From Maribellus sp. YY47 (GTDB taxonomy: Bacteria; Bacteroidota; Bacteroidia; Bacteroidales; Prolixibacteraceae): 64,000 bases of DNA. Each line of letters opens with the position of its first letter. Within the stretch, counting starts at the first letter, position 1. Below the pieces are notes generated by a model. The model was not told the origin of the DNA and ran no database searches. It saw nothing but the letters and a program-made list of their open reading frames with translations. The position numbers and the translations under genes are program-made. Positions 54,131-62,412 of this stretch are shown piece after piece. The stretch spans positions 186,001 to 250,000 of the forward strand of contig NZ_JALGYW010000002.1 of the NCBI RefSeq assembly GCF_023111095.1. Reading direction: 5' to 3'.

Positions 54131-57100
54131 TCACTCATCCCTTAACCCTGTCACCAGCGTTTTCTTTTGCAGCGAAAACCAGCTAAGTCCAAAAATCCAA
54201 ACGATTCCGTTCAGCAAGATCATTCCTGTGACCAGTGCAACCGTGCTAAACGATGCATCGGAATGGGTGGATAAAAACGATGGAAGTGTAGCCACCACTG
54301 CGGTGATAAAACCGATCAGAACTCCGGTAAACAGCAAAATCAAATACTCAGAAGTGATTATTCTGAAAATGGGCCGGTTGCTGAAACCAATGGCCTGCAT
54401 TACCGAAATTTCGCGACGACGTTCCAACAGGGTACGCGCCAAAATCACAGCCAAACCGATGGTACCCAGGATCAATCCAAGTGCTCCCAGTGCCAGAAAT
54501 ATCGACAAGTAGGTATTCGTTACCGAATAAAACTCCACCAGGCGTTTAGCGGTGGATTCCATTTCCCAGCCGTAATCGCGAAAAACAGACTGCAGCTCAT
54601 CGCCGATTTTTTGCTGATCTTCCGTTTTCCCGTCAATCAGGAAATTATGCGAGCCGCTGTTACTGGGGTAGTTTTTTAGAAAGTTTGGATTGGAGATCAA
54701 CACGTAGCCCTGAAATATGGAAGGAGTAGTTCCAGCAATCAGTTTTAGTTTGAGTGTATCGCCCAACTCATTTTGATACAGTAAAACGTCGCCAACTTTC
54801 TTTCCAAGCCCCCACTGAATAACGGTTTGATCGGCAATGGCAGGAATGGTACCGTCATCAAAAGTTTCATTCAACGCCATCCACGGATCTTTCTCTCCCA
54901 GCTCCTTCAATTTGGCAGCAAATGAAAAACGCCCCTGCAGAACTTCCGCGTCAAGCCCCAAAATAGCGGGTTGCGAAATACGGTTCAGGTTCAGACAACT
55001 GGCATCGTCGCCCTCTACTTTTCGCAGTTGAACAGCAGTAAACTCCTCAAAAATGCCTTCTTCTGCCCTTTTCTCCGGATTGTTGATATCGAACAAAACG
55101 GGCATGGTTGTTTCGGCAAAATACAGGAATCCTCCCGTTCCGCTTGTCTTATTCTGAGCGTTGGCAAACAGATCGAGCTTGTTTGAACCGGTTGATACCA
55201 CGATAAAAGTTCCAAGTGCAAATAAAATCACAACAGTTAACGACCGGGCCTTGTTTCGGGAAAGATTAAGTTGCGCCAAGCGTCCCAGCCAGAGTTCGTT
55301 CTTTCGGCGTTTTTCCAATCCTTTAATAAAACTTCCGAATAATAAAAGCAAGCCAATCAGCAGCAATCCTCCGACAGCAAAAAACAGCGAAGCATTCATT
55401 TGCGGCGATACAAATACCTGGTAAATGAAAAGAGCGACCGAAGCAAGCAACGAAACGATCATCAAAACATTCCATCCCAGTTCTTTTATCCGACTTTTGG
55501 AAGCTGACGTTTGTTTCTGGAGTTCAGCTGTTTTCTGTTTCTGAAAACGGGAAACCGATATATAAATCGCAGCAAGCGACACCAGTAAACTAATTACAAG
55601 TCCCAGAACCACCGTAGCCGGGTAAATCTTTATCAGCAAAACGTCGGTTCTGACAATGTCGTACCACAAGGTATTGAGGATCCTAAAAACCAGCTTTGTA
55701 TAGAAAATCGAGATCACCGTTCCCAGAATTCCACCTAACAATGCAACTGCAAAACCTTCCCACAAATAAAAACCACGCACCTGTTTTTGTCTGAAGCCCA
55801 GCGCATCTAACAGCCCAACTTGTGCAGAGCGATTTTCAAGGTTTAGACGAAACAACAGCGAAGTCAAAACTATTCCGGCAATCAACAGGAAGAAACTCAG
55901 ACCAATAAAGAGTCCGCTAAAATCAGTACCGTTTTTTGCTGCACTCACCCCTTTTTCACGAATCGGTTCAACCGACATTCCCAAATCGGCAGGTGTAATA
56001 TTCTCGGCAAATACCTGTTTGTATGTCGCCTCATCAAAAACGTTTGCAGAATAGCGCACAGCCGTATAATTTCCAAAACGGTTCGACCACATTTCCAGCG
56101 CCTTGTTTAACGAGATATAAGCTTTCGGAGCCCCTTTGTATTCATCCCAGTAAAGTTCATCTTTATCTCGAATGGCATCCAGATTAATCGGTACGCCGGC
56201 TTCCCACTCACGGCAATGCCCGGCATCCGAAAGACCGGGCAGGTTGGGCATTCGGGTTTCATCGGCCCATCCCGGCACCATCGGGACAATCTTTGTCAGA
56301 ACAAAATCTGATTCTTTTTCAACCAATTTGCGTAAAGGGCCAATTTGCCAGTATTTTAGGCGAATCGAATCACCAATTTCTGCGCCCAAATCATCGGCTG
56401 CCCATTGATTGAAAATGATGCCATTTTCATCAAGTCCATCGACTAAAGTGGAAACGAAAGAATATGGGATGCCAACTACGGACTTCATACTATGGGCTTC
56501 ATACTTTGAAATTTCATTTACAAAATACGTCAACATCGGTTGTGCGCTCGGAAGTTTCTGTAAAGTTTCAGCCACCTTGTCTTCCATAAAAACACGTTCG
56601 GTTGATATCTCCACCTCATCAGTTGCTTCAATATTTTTTAGCTGAAGTCCTGCATCGGCGGGTGTCAGACAATGTTTTACCGACTTCAAAACCTCGTCTG
56701 TTCCCAGATCGGTAGTTATCAGTATCTGGTTGGTTTTCCCGTGGAATTCCATCAGGCGATTTAAACGGTCGATGGAAAGAAAAATATTATAGGGTGCTGT
56801 TTGTGAGTTTTTCAGACTAAACCGCCCCAGCTCTTCCTTTTGAACAATATTTTTAATGGTCGCACGCAACGAAACGCTTGTCTCTTCAGCAGAAATAAAC
56901 GGCGCGTTCAACGGAATCAAACTGGCTTTTTTGATGCGCACCAGCAAATTTTCACCTTCTTTTACAGCCAGCCGTTCAGCCAGATTTTTGCTGATAGCGA
57001 TTTCATTATTTTGCAATTCGGAAAAGATCTTTGTATTTGATATCTTCTCAAAAGATTGGTCAACACCTATCACCTGCACCTTGTTGGCACGCCGTTGACC

Positions 57101-57403
57101 GCCATCGGCTACGGCAACACCTTCGAGCAACAACACAGGTGCTGCCTGAATCTGAGCGTTGTCAGCTTCCAATTCTGAAGCCATTTCCTGCCTGAAATAA
57201 CGTTCCACCACCGAAACCAGGTGCGTGGTTTCACCCAGCCGGTAAAAGGTGGCCTGCTCCAGACTGTAACGCACCGAGTCGCCAATCACCAGCGAGCCGG
57301 TTAAAACCATGGTACTCACCACTACTCCCAGCGCCACCAGCAGGTTGGCTTTGAAATAGTGTAAAAACGTTTTTATTATGTATTGCAGTCGTGTCATGTT
57401 CAC
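54131..57403 (-). CDS. Large ABC transporter permease with FtsX domains
   Basis: 1090-residue permease with one N-terminal helix, a MacB-like periplasmic core (about 40-490), six helices about 500-730, a second periplasmic region, and three C-terminal helices with the FtsX pattern RRREISVMQAIGF. This duplicated FtsX layout resembles YbbP/LolCE-type exporters that use the energy of a LolD-like ATPase. The ATPase gene follows 87 bases upstream on the same strand, with two palindromic repeats in the gap. Substrate unknown; lipoprotein, lipid or peptide export are all possible. Confidence 0.87.
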   Translation of the reverse strand: MNMTRLQYIIKTFLHYFKANLLVALGVVVSTMVLTGSLVIGDSVRYSLEQATFYRLGETTHLVSVVERYFRQEMASELEADNAQIQAAPVLLLEGVAVADGGQRRANKVQVIGVDQSFEKISNTKIFSELQNNEIAISKNLAERLAVKEGENLLVRIKKASLIPLNAPFISAEETSVSLRATIKNIVQKEELGRFSLKNSQTAPYNIFLSIDRLNRLMEFHGKTNQILITTDLGTDEVLKSVKHCLTPADAGLQLKNIEATDEVEISTERVFMEDKVAETLQKLPSAQPMLTYFVNEISKYEAHSMKSVVGIPYSFVSTLVDGLDENGIIFNQWAADDLGAEIGDSIRLKYWQIGPLRKLVEKESDFVLTKIVPMVPGWADETRMPNLPGLSDAGHCREWEAGVPINLDAIRDKDELYWDEYKGAPKAYISLNKALEMWSNRFGNYTAVRYSANVFDEATYKQVFAENITPADLGMSVEPIREKGVSAAKNGTDFSGLFIGLSFFLLIAGIVLTSLLFRLNLENRSAQVGLLDALGFRQKQVRGFYLWEGFAVALLGGILGTVISIFYTKLVFRILNTLWYDIVRTDVLLIKIYPATVVLGLVISLLVSLAAIYISVSRFQKQKTAELQKQTSASKSRIKELGWNVLMIVSLLASVALFIYQVFVSPQMNASLFFAVGGLLLIGLLLLFGSFIKGLEKRRKNELWLGRLAQLNLSRNKARSLTVVILFALGTFIVVSTGSNKLDLFANAQNKTSGTGGFLYFAETTMPVLFDINNPEKRAEEGIFEEFTAVQLRKVEGDDASCLNLNRISQPAILGLDAEVLQGRFSFAAKLKELGEKDPWMALNETFDDGTIPAIADQTVIQWGLGKKVGDVLLYQNELGDTLKLKLIAGTTPSIFQGYVLISNPNFLKNYPSNSGSHNFLIDGKTEDQQKIGDELQSVFRDYGWEMESTAKRLVEFYSVTNTYLSIFLALGALGLILGTIGLAVILARTLLERRREISVMQAIGFSNRPIFRIITSEYLILLFTGVLIGFITAVVATLPSFLSTHSDASFSTVALVTGMILLNGIVWIFGLSWFSLQKKTLVTGLRDE

Positions 57404-57408
57404 CCCTC

Positions 57409-57489
57409 CGGCTTCGCCGCACTCCCCTCAAAGAGGGGAGAATATTCTTTTTCCAATTCTTTTTTCGTCATTCCCGCGAAAGCGGGAAT
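57409..57489. repeat. Three palindromes in the permease-ATPase gap
   Basis: CGGCTTCGCCG (57409-57419), CTCCCCTCAAAGAGGGGAG (57422-57440) and ATTCCCGCGAAAGCGGGAAT (57470-57489). The last fits the pattern ATTCCC-N8-GGGAAT of the neisserial dRS3 repeat and ends 1 base before the stop of the ATPase gene. Intrinsic terminators would need a T run, which is absent. Confidence 0.75.
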
Positions 57490-57490
57490 C

Positions 57491-58168
57491 TTATGAACTT
57501 AATTGCCCATTCTTTAATACAAACTTCTTATCCATCTGCTCTGCCAAAACAGCCGAGTGGGTCACCGTAACCAAAGCAACACCCTCATCATCACTTAACT
57601 TTTTCAGCAAATCGGTTAATGCGGCGGCATTTTCTTCATCAAGAGCACCGGTAGGTTCATCTGCCAGAATTAGCTTGGGTTTTTTGATCAGTGCCCGGAC
57701 AACTGCAGTCCGCTGGCATTCTCCACCCGACATCTCCGATGGTTTTTGATGGCGCTGCTCCCAAATCCCTACTTTTTTGATCAGGTATTCCGCCCAGTCT
57801 TTTTGCTCTTTTGTGATTTTACTTCCCTGAGGCAAAAGTGGAAGCAGTACATTCTCCCGCAAACTCAGCTGAGGCATTAAATGGTGCATCTGAAAAACAA
57901 ATCCCAAATGTTTGTTTCGAAAAGTTGCCAGTTCGTTTTTTGAATATCCGGTGATGTCCTTTCCTTCAAAGAGAACCTTGCCAGCTTCGGGTTGATCAAG
58001 TGCACCGATAAGGTTAAGCAGCGTTGTTTTGCCCGATCCACTCGGCCCAGCAATAGCCACTTTTTCTCCTTGATTCAATTCAAAGTGTAAATCTTTCAGC
58101 ACGGCCCGGTAACTATGCGTACCCGGTTCGCCGTAGCCTTTGGTTATGTTTTGTAATTGTAGCAGCAT
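57491..58168 (-). CDS. ABC transporter ATP-binding protein (LolD/MacB-like)
   Basis: 225-residue ATPase, partner of the FtsX permease downstream. Walker A GPSGSGKTT (about 40-48), Q-loop FQMHHLMPQLSLREN, signature MSGGECQRTAVVRALI, Walker B LILADEPTGALDEENA. Belongs to the MacB/LolD family. It lies in one directional run with the glycosyltransferase and PQQ-like propeller genes upstream. Its 3' end is bordered by dRS3-like and other palindromes. Confidence 0.93.
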   Translation of the reverse strand: MLLQLQNITKGYGEPGTHSYRAVLKDLHFELNQGEKVAIAGPSGSGKTTLLNLIGALDQPEAGKVLFEGKDITGYSKNELATFRNKHLGFVFQMHHLMPQLSLRENVLLPLLPQGSKITKEQKDWAEYLIKKVGIWEQRHQKPSEMSGGECQRTAVVRALIKKPKLILADEPTGALDEENAAALTDLLKKLSDDEGVALVTVTHSAVLAEQMDKKFVLKNGQLSS

Positions 58169-58183
58169 TTTATCTTTGTGTTC

Positions 58184-58257
58184 CTCTGTGCCTTCTCTGT
58201 GTACTCTGTGGTACTTCCCTTTCTAAACCACTGAGAACACTGAGGTTTCACAGAGAT
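58184..58257. repeat. CTCTGTG / CACAGAG inverted repeat
   Basis: CTCTGTG units (58185-58210) face ACCACTGAG...CACTGAGG...CACAGAG (58228-58255) as imperfect inverted arms. The element fills the gap between the glycosyltransferase stop and the ATPase start. A relative lies at 60719-60759. Confidence 0.6.
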
Positions 58258-59543
58258 TATTTCTTCAGACTTTCGTATAAAGTTATAATTTCTTTGGCGT
58301 GATTATGAATATTAAACTTTTTAAGGGTTCCCTCGTAACCTTTCCGGCTTAGTTCTTCCAGCTTGTCAGGGTTTGATAACAGATCGGTCCATGTTTCACT
58401 TAACTTTTGCGGTGTATTGGGCATGTAAGTCACCCCGCCACCTGAGAGTTTAACAATTTCGGGGAAAGCGCCCAGAGCAGGCTGCACTACAGGTACTCCT
58501 GAAGCCATCGATTCAATCAGGTACATACCGAAAGCTTCACCGATGCGCACCGGCACCGAGATCAGCGAAACTCTTTTGAAGAAATCGTTTACTTCTTTGC
58601 CCTCGAAATCAGGAAGCACTTCCAGCGAATCAAGAAGATTATGTGCTTTCAATTTCCTCCTTTGTTCTTTATTGAATTTGGCATCATCGCCGGTCGATCC
58701 CCCTGTCGCAATCAGCTTTACATCTTCAAACCCAGGTTTCTTTTTTAGCTCAATAAAGGCATCCACCACAATGTCAAAACCGTCTTTGTAGCACATGCGG
58801 GAAATGTAGCCTACATTTCTTTCTTTGCCTTTCGTGGAAACATATTGGTAATCTTCCACGTCCACCCCCAAATGAATCGTTTTTACTTTTTCATCCGGCA
58901 AATTCATTCGTTTTTTCATCACGCCTGCAAAAAAGTCGCTTACCGAAACCAGCACATCTACGTCGTTTGCCCGCTCGTGCATCAGATCCCATATTTTCTT
59001 CTGAAATTTCGGTTGCATCGGGTCAATCCAAACATCTTCGTCCTGAAGCGTGCAAAGAACGGGAACTCCGATTTTCTCTTTTAGCCGGCGGGCCAGTCCC
59101 AAAAGCAAAGCATTTGAAATATGAATAATATCGGGCTGACAATGTTCCGCAATCCAGTTCACCATGTGGTCGAGTTCGTCTTTTTGCGCACCTTCTTCAC
59201 CCAAAAGCATTGAAACGGTCATGTCTTCCAGGCCTTTGGCATTGGTTGAGCCGGCCATAGAAGCGGCCAACTTCATCATGGGTTTCGAATTAAGCATGCG
59301 ATCGAACCAGGCAGGAGCTTTTCGAAAAATGGGATACACCTGTTTCAGGTAAGTGCTGATAGCACCATAAAAAATCGGAACTTCCGAAATGTCATGCTCA
59401 TCAGCAAACAAGGGAAGATACATGGGAATCTTTGTCACTTTGTGGCCTTCGGCACGCAGCGCGTTAAAATATTTGCTGTCGCGCAAACAGTTTCCGCAAT
59501 AAAAACTTCCTCCCGAACCAGGTATGATCTGAATGATGTTCAT
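58257..59543 (-). CDS. Glycosyltransferase family 4 (GT-B)
   Basis: 428 residues. N-terminal glycine-rich loop IIPGSGGSFYCGNCLRDS, donor-binding region SRMCYKDGFDIVVDAF and E-x7-E pattern in IGEAFGMYLIESMASGVPVV. GT4 enzymes transfer sugars from nucleotide donors to lipids or polysaccharides in the cytoplasm. Acceptor unknown. It sits between a PQQ-like propeller gene and the ABC exporter, so a role in envelope glycan assembly is inferred. Confidence 0.88.
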   Translation of the reverse strand: MNIIQIIPGSGGSFYCGNCLRDSKYFNALRAEGHKVTKIPMYLPLFADEHDISEVPIFYGAISTYLKQVYPIFRKAPAWFDRMLNSKPMMKLAASMAGSTNAKGLEDMTVSMLLGEEGAQKDELDHMVNWIAEHCQPDIIHISNALLLGLARRLKEKIGVPVLCTLQDEDVWIDPMQPKFQKKIWDLMHERANDVDVLVSVSDFFAGVMKKRMNLPDEKVKTIHLGVDVEDYQYVSTKGKERNVGYISRMCYKDGFDIVVDAFIELKKKPGFEDVKLIATGGSTGDDAKFNKEQRRKLKAHNLLDSLEVLPDFEGKEVNDFFKRVSLISVPVRIGEAFGMYLIESMASGVPVVQPALGAFPEIVKLSGGGVTYMPNTPQKLSETWTDLLSNPDKLEELSRKGYEGTLKKFNIHNHAKEIITLYESLKK

Positions 59544-59559
59544 TTCTTAAGCGTTTGAA

Positions 59560-59595
59560 GACCGGAGTCGGAAGCCGGAAGCTGACCGGTCAACT
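59560..59595. repeat. GGAAG-type short tandem run
   Basis: Repeated units of the form accgga-gtcgga-agccgga-agctgaccgg in the 53-base gap between the propeller and glycosyltransferase genes. It is a decayed 6-8 base tandem repeat. Confidence 0.45.
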
Positions 59596-59596
59596 A

Positions 59597-60706
59597 TTAT
59601 TTTCCAAAACAATATACATTTCCGTCGTATGCCCCCACAAAAATCCTCCCTGCTGCCACGGCCGGATTACTGACGATCTGGCTGCCAATTTCATAACTCC
59701 AAACCAACGAGCCGTCTGAAAGGTTCACCATGGCCAGGTCGCCCCTCATGTTTCCAATGATCACCTTATCTTTTACCACTACGGGTGAAGCGTCCACCTG
59801 TCGGCCGGTGTTGTATTCCCACAACTTTTTCCCCGAGTTTTTATCGAAACAATACAAAAACTTGTTGTAGTTGGCCGTTAACACTTTGTCGCCAATTAAC
59901 GACGGAGAAGCAATAAATTGCAGGTGTGTTTTATCATCTTTCCAAACCCAGGTGGTTTTATCCGTTTTAATGTCCACCTGAAAAAAGCGGCCATCGTAAT
60001 CGCCAATGTAAGCTTTCCCGTCCTCAACCGCGACAGAACCTGCCACATAGGTCGCCACATCGATCTTTTTATCCAGCTTTCCGGTAGCCACATCCACAAT
60101 GTGCAGAAACCCGTCGCAGCCGCCAAACATGGCTTTTCCGTTGGCACTCGCCGCCGCGCCGTTAATGTAGTTATCAGATTCGTATTTCCACTTCAGCTCA
60201 CCAGTCTTTCCATCAACACAATGCAAAAAGAAATCATAGCTTCCTACAAAAACAAACGTGGATTTACCATCGCTCCACCAGTTGGGTGATCCAACGATCT
60301 GGTTTTCACATTCGTACTCCCACAGCTTTTCGCCGGAATCCAGATTCAGAGCCAGCAACATTCCGTCCAGGTTGCCTACATAAACCGTTTTATCAAGAAT
60401 TAAAGCAGGTGCTTCAATCGAATTACTGGTTTCAACTTTCCACAACAGTTTTCCTTTTGTATCCAGACAATACACAAAACCGTCGGTAGAACCAACCACC
60501 ACTTTCCCATCGGCGACTACAGGAGAGGATTTTATATTATCGCCGGTTTGGAAAGTCCATAATAATTTGGGCGAATCGGGAACAGAAGTCTTCGAAACAC
60601 CTGTTAGGTGTGTCTCGCCACGGAAAATTGGCCACGAATCAGAAGGTTGGGCGATTGCCCGCACTACGAACAAAAGAATAATATTTAGAAATAGTATTTT
60701 TTTCAT
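59597..60706 (-). CDS. PQQ-like beta-propeller repeat protein, exported
   Basis: 369 residues with a signal peptide (ILFLNIILLFVVRAIAQ) and about seven propeller blades of the PQQ/BamB kind: LLWTFQTGDNIKSSPVVADG, VVVGSTDGFVYCLDTKGKLLW, KLWEYECENQIVGSPNW, and similar to the end. Such proteins bind partners in the periplasm or carry PQQ; PQQ binding is not shown here. In an operon-like run with the GT4 and ABC genes. Confidence 0.88.
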   Translation of the reverse strand: MKKILFLNIILLFVVRAIAQPSDSWPIFRGETHLTGVSKTSVPDSPKLLWTFQTGDNIKSSPVVADGKVVVGSTDGFVYCLDTKGKLLWKVETSNSIEAPALILDKTVYVGNLDGMLLALNLDSGEKLWEYECENQIVGSPNWWSDGKSTFVFVGSYDFFLHCVDGKTGELKWKYESDNYINGAAASANGKAMFGGCDGFLHIVDVATGKLDKKIDVATYVAGSVAVEDGKAYIGDYDGRFFQVDIKTDKTTWVWKDDKTHLQFIASPSLIGDKVLTANYNKFLYCFDKNSGKKLWEYNTGRQVDASPVVVKDKVIIGNMRGDLAMVNLSDGSLVWSYEIGSQIVSNPAVAAGRIFVGAYDGNVYCFGK

Positions 60707-60718
60707 GCTTTTCTTTTT

Positions 60719-60759
60719 ACCACTGAAAACACAGAGAAGACACTGAGTTTCACCGAGAG
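60719..60759. repeat. CACTGAG/CACAGAG element overlapping a gene end
   Basis: accactgaaaacacagag and acactgagtttcaccgagag repeat the CACTGAG and CACAGAG words found at 58184-58257. The stop codon of the Fe-S flavoprotein gene (60750-60752) lies inside it. Confidence 0.6.
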
Positions 60760-62303
60760 TTTTTCAAACTGATCGCTCCTGTTGGACAACCAGCAGCTAC
60801 TTTTTCGGCGGTTTCTGTTAACCCTTTTTCAAGTTCTTCATTGAACGGAACACCAATTTCCACATCAAAACCGCGGCCAATGTATGTGAATCCGAATCTC
60901 TCGGTATATTTCTCAGTAAGGCGAACACAAATTCCACACTTGATACACTTTTGTGCCTCATAAACCACCGATCCGTGATTCATCAGCTTTGTCATGCTGC
61001 GGCGCTCGCTGGTTTTAAACCGTTTTTGATCGGCCTTATACTGGTCTGAATAAATCCTTAGCTTGCAATCATCAATCGCGCGGCAATCGCAATGCAGACA
61101 ACGCTTTGCTTCTGCTATCGCTTCCTCCTTTGAAAAACCCGAATAACCACCTTTCTCCGGAAATGTTCTTTTCCCTTCCACCGATTCTTTTAAATACTCA
61201 GCATATTCGGCGGCTACCAGCTTTCCAACTCTGGAATTAAACAAGCGCGGCTCTCCTTTAGGCGACTCACCGTTTAAATACTGCAACACCGAAAATGCCA
61301 CTTCCTTTCCCTGACCAACAGAACGAACCGCCAAACGCGACGAGCGTAAAACATTTCCAATAGCGAATACTTTTTCGTCGGAAGTCTGATAAGAATCTTT
61401 GTTGGCAACAATTCCTTTGGGTGTTGCATTCAAATTGAATTTTTCAGAGGATTCAGAAACCGTTCCGCTTGCCAAAACAATCGCATCAAAATCAGTTTTC
61501 AACGTCTCGAACATTTCAGCGTTGATCTCCTTTCCGCCCAAAAACTCAACACCCGTATTCAGAATCGCTTCAATTTCCTTATCCAGTACTTCTTTTGGAA
61601 GAACTTCGTCGTTAATCTCAGTCCGGAGCAATCCTCCTGCTTTTTCATTCTTATCAAACAAACTAATCTGAACGCCCTTTAGCTGAAGGTAGTACGCTGC
61701 AGCCAATCCTGCAGGACCTGCACCAATTACGGCAACTTTCTTTCCTGTTTTTTTAACAGGAATAATTTTAGGTTGAATGCCTTCATCGCCGACAAAACGT
61801 TTCAACAGACAAATAGAAACCGGTTGATCCACCGTTTTACGATGACAGGCTCCCTCGCAAGGCGCCGGACAAATCCGGCCCAAAACGGCCGGCAGAACAA
61901 TGTCGCGTTTCACTATTTCCAGCGACTCGTCAAACTTCCCTGCGGCTATCAAACGATTCATCAAAGGAATATTCATGTGCGCGGGACACGCCACCTGACA
62001 AGGAGCTTCACAATCGCCGGTATGCTCGCTTAACAAAAGTTCAAGCGCCATTTTCCGCGATTCAGACACCTCTTCCTCATCGGTAACAATGTCCATTCCC
62101 TCCAGCGCCTTTACCGAGCACGAAGGCAGTAATCTCCCGGTTGAGCGGTCTTTCACCATGCACAACATGCACGATGTAAAATGCTCCAGCTCATCGTGCC
62201 AGCACAAATTAGGTATATCGATGCCCAGTTGCTGCGCCGCCTTCATTACCGAAGTGCCTTCTTCAATCTGAATTTCCTTGTTATTTATTTTGAGTTTGAT
62301 CAT
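60750..62303 (-). CDS. Multi-cofactor Fe-S flavoprotein (GltD/NfnB-like with 2Fe-2S and ferredoxin domains)
   Basis: 517 residues. N-terminal 2Fe-2S domain with NLCWHDE and SCMLC, as in NuoG or HydA N-termini; then a GltD/NfnB-like Fe-S region (CEAPCQVACPAHMNIP, CPAPCEGACHRKTVDQP); a FAD/NAD module with VIGAGPAGLAAAYYL (about 200); and C-terminal ferredoxin-like cysteines CIKCGIC and CPTGAI. It would couple NAD(P)H, FAD and Fe-S carriers, perhaps as a subunit of a bifurcating or hydrogenase-type complex. The start at 62303 excludes ten residues encoded by a repeat. The C-terminal residues Asn-Ser-Arg and the stop fall in another repeat. Confidence 0.83.
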   Translation of the reverse strand: MIKLKINNKEIQIEEGTSVMKAAQQLGIDIPNLCWHDELEHFTSCMLCMVKDRSTGRLLPSCSVKALEGMDIVTDEEEVSESRKMALELLLSEHTGDCEAPCQVACPAHMNIPLMNRLIAAGKFDESLEIVKRDIVLPAVLGRICPAPCEGACHRKTVDQPVSICLLKRFVGDEGIQPKIIPVKKTGKKVAVIGAGPAGLAAAYYLQLKGVQISLFDKNEKAGGLLRTEINDEVLPKEVLDKEIEAILNTGVEFLGGKEINAEMFETLKTDFDAIVLASGTVSESSEKFNLNATPKGIVANKDSYQTSDEKVFAIGNVLRSSRLAVRSVGQGKEVAFSVLQYLNGESPKGEPRLFNSRVGKLVAAEYAEYLKESVEGKRTFPEKGGYSGFSKEEAIAEAKRCLHCDCRAIDDCKLRIYSDQYKADQKRFKTSERRSMTKLMNHGSVVYEAQKCIKCGICVRLTEKYTERFGFTYIGRGFDVEIGVPFNEELEKGLTETAEKVAAGCPTGAISLKNSR

Positions 62304-62310
62304 CTTTTTC

Positions 62311-62334
62311 TCGCAAAGGCGCAAAACCGCCAAG
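62311..62334. repeat. CGCAAAGGCGCAAAACCGCC element
   Basis: CGCAAAGGCGCAAAACCGCC repeat directly upstream of the flavoprotein start. It is a dispersed short-unit repeat of the kind written CGCAAAGACGC in many genomes. Confidence 0.6.
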
Positions 62335-62412
62335 TCTAATTATGCTCTTTTTCGTATTTCAACTTCAACCTTCCTTCGATTATGATCAGGATGACGTTCT
62401 CTCAACTTTGAA

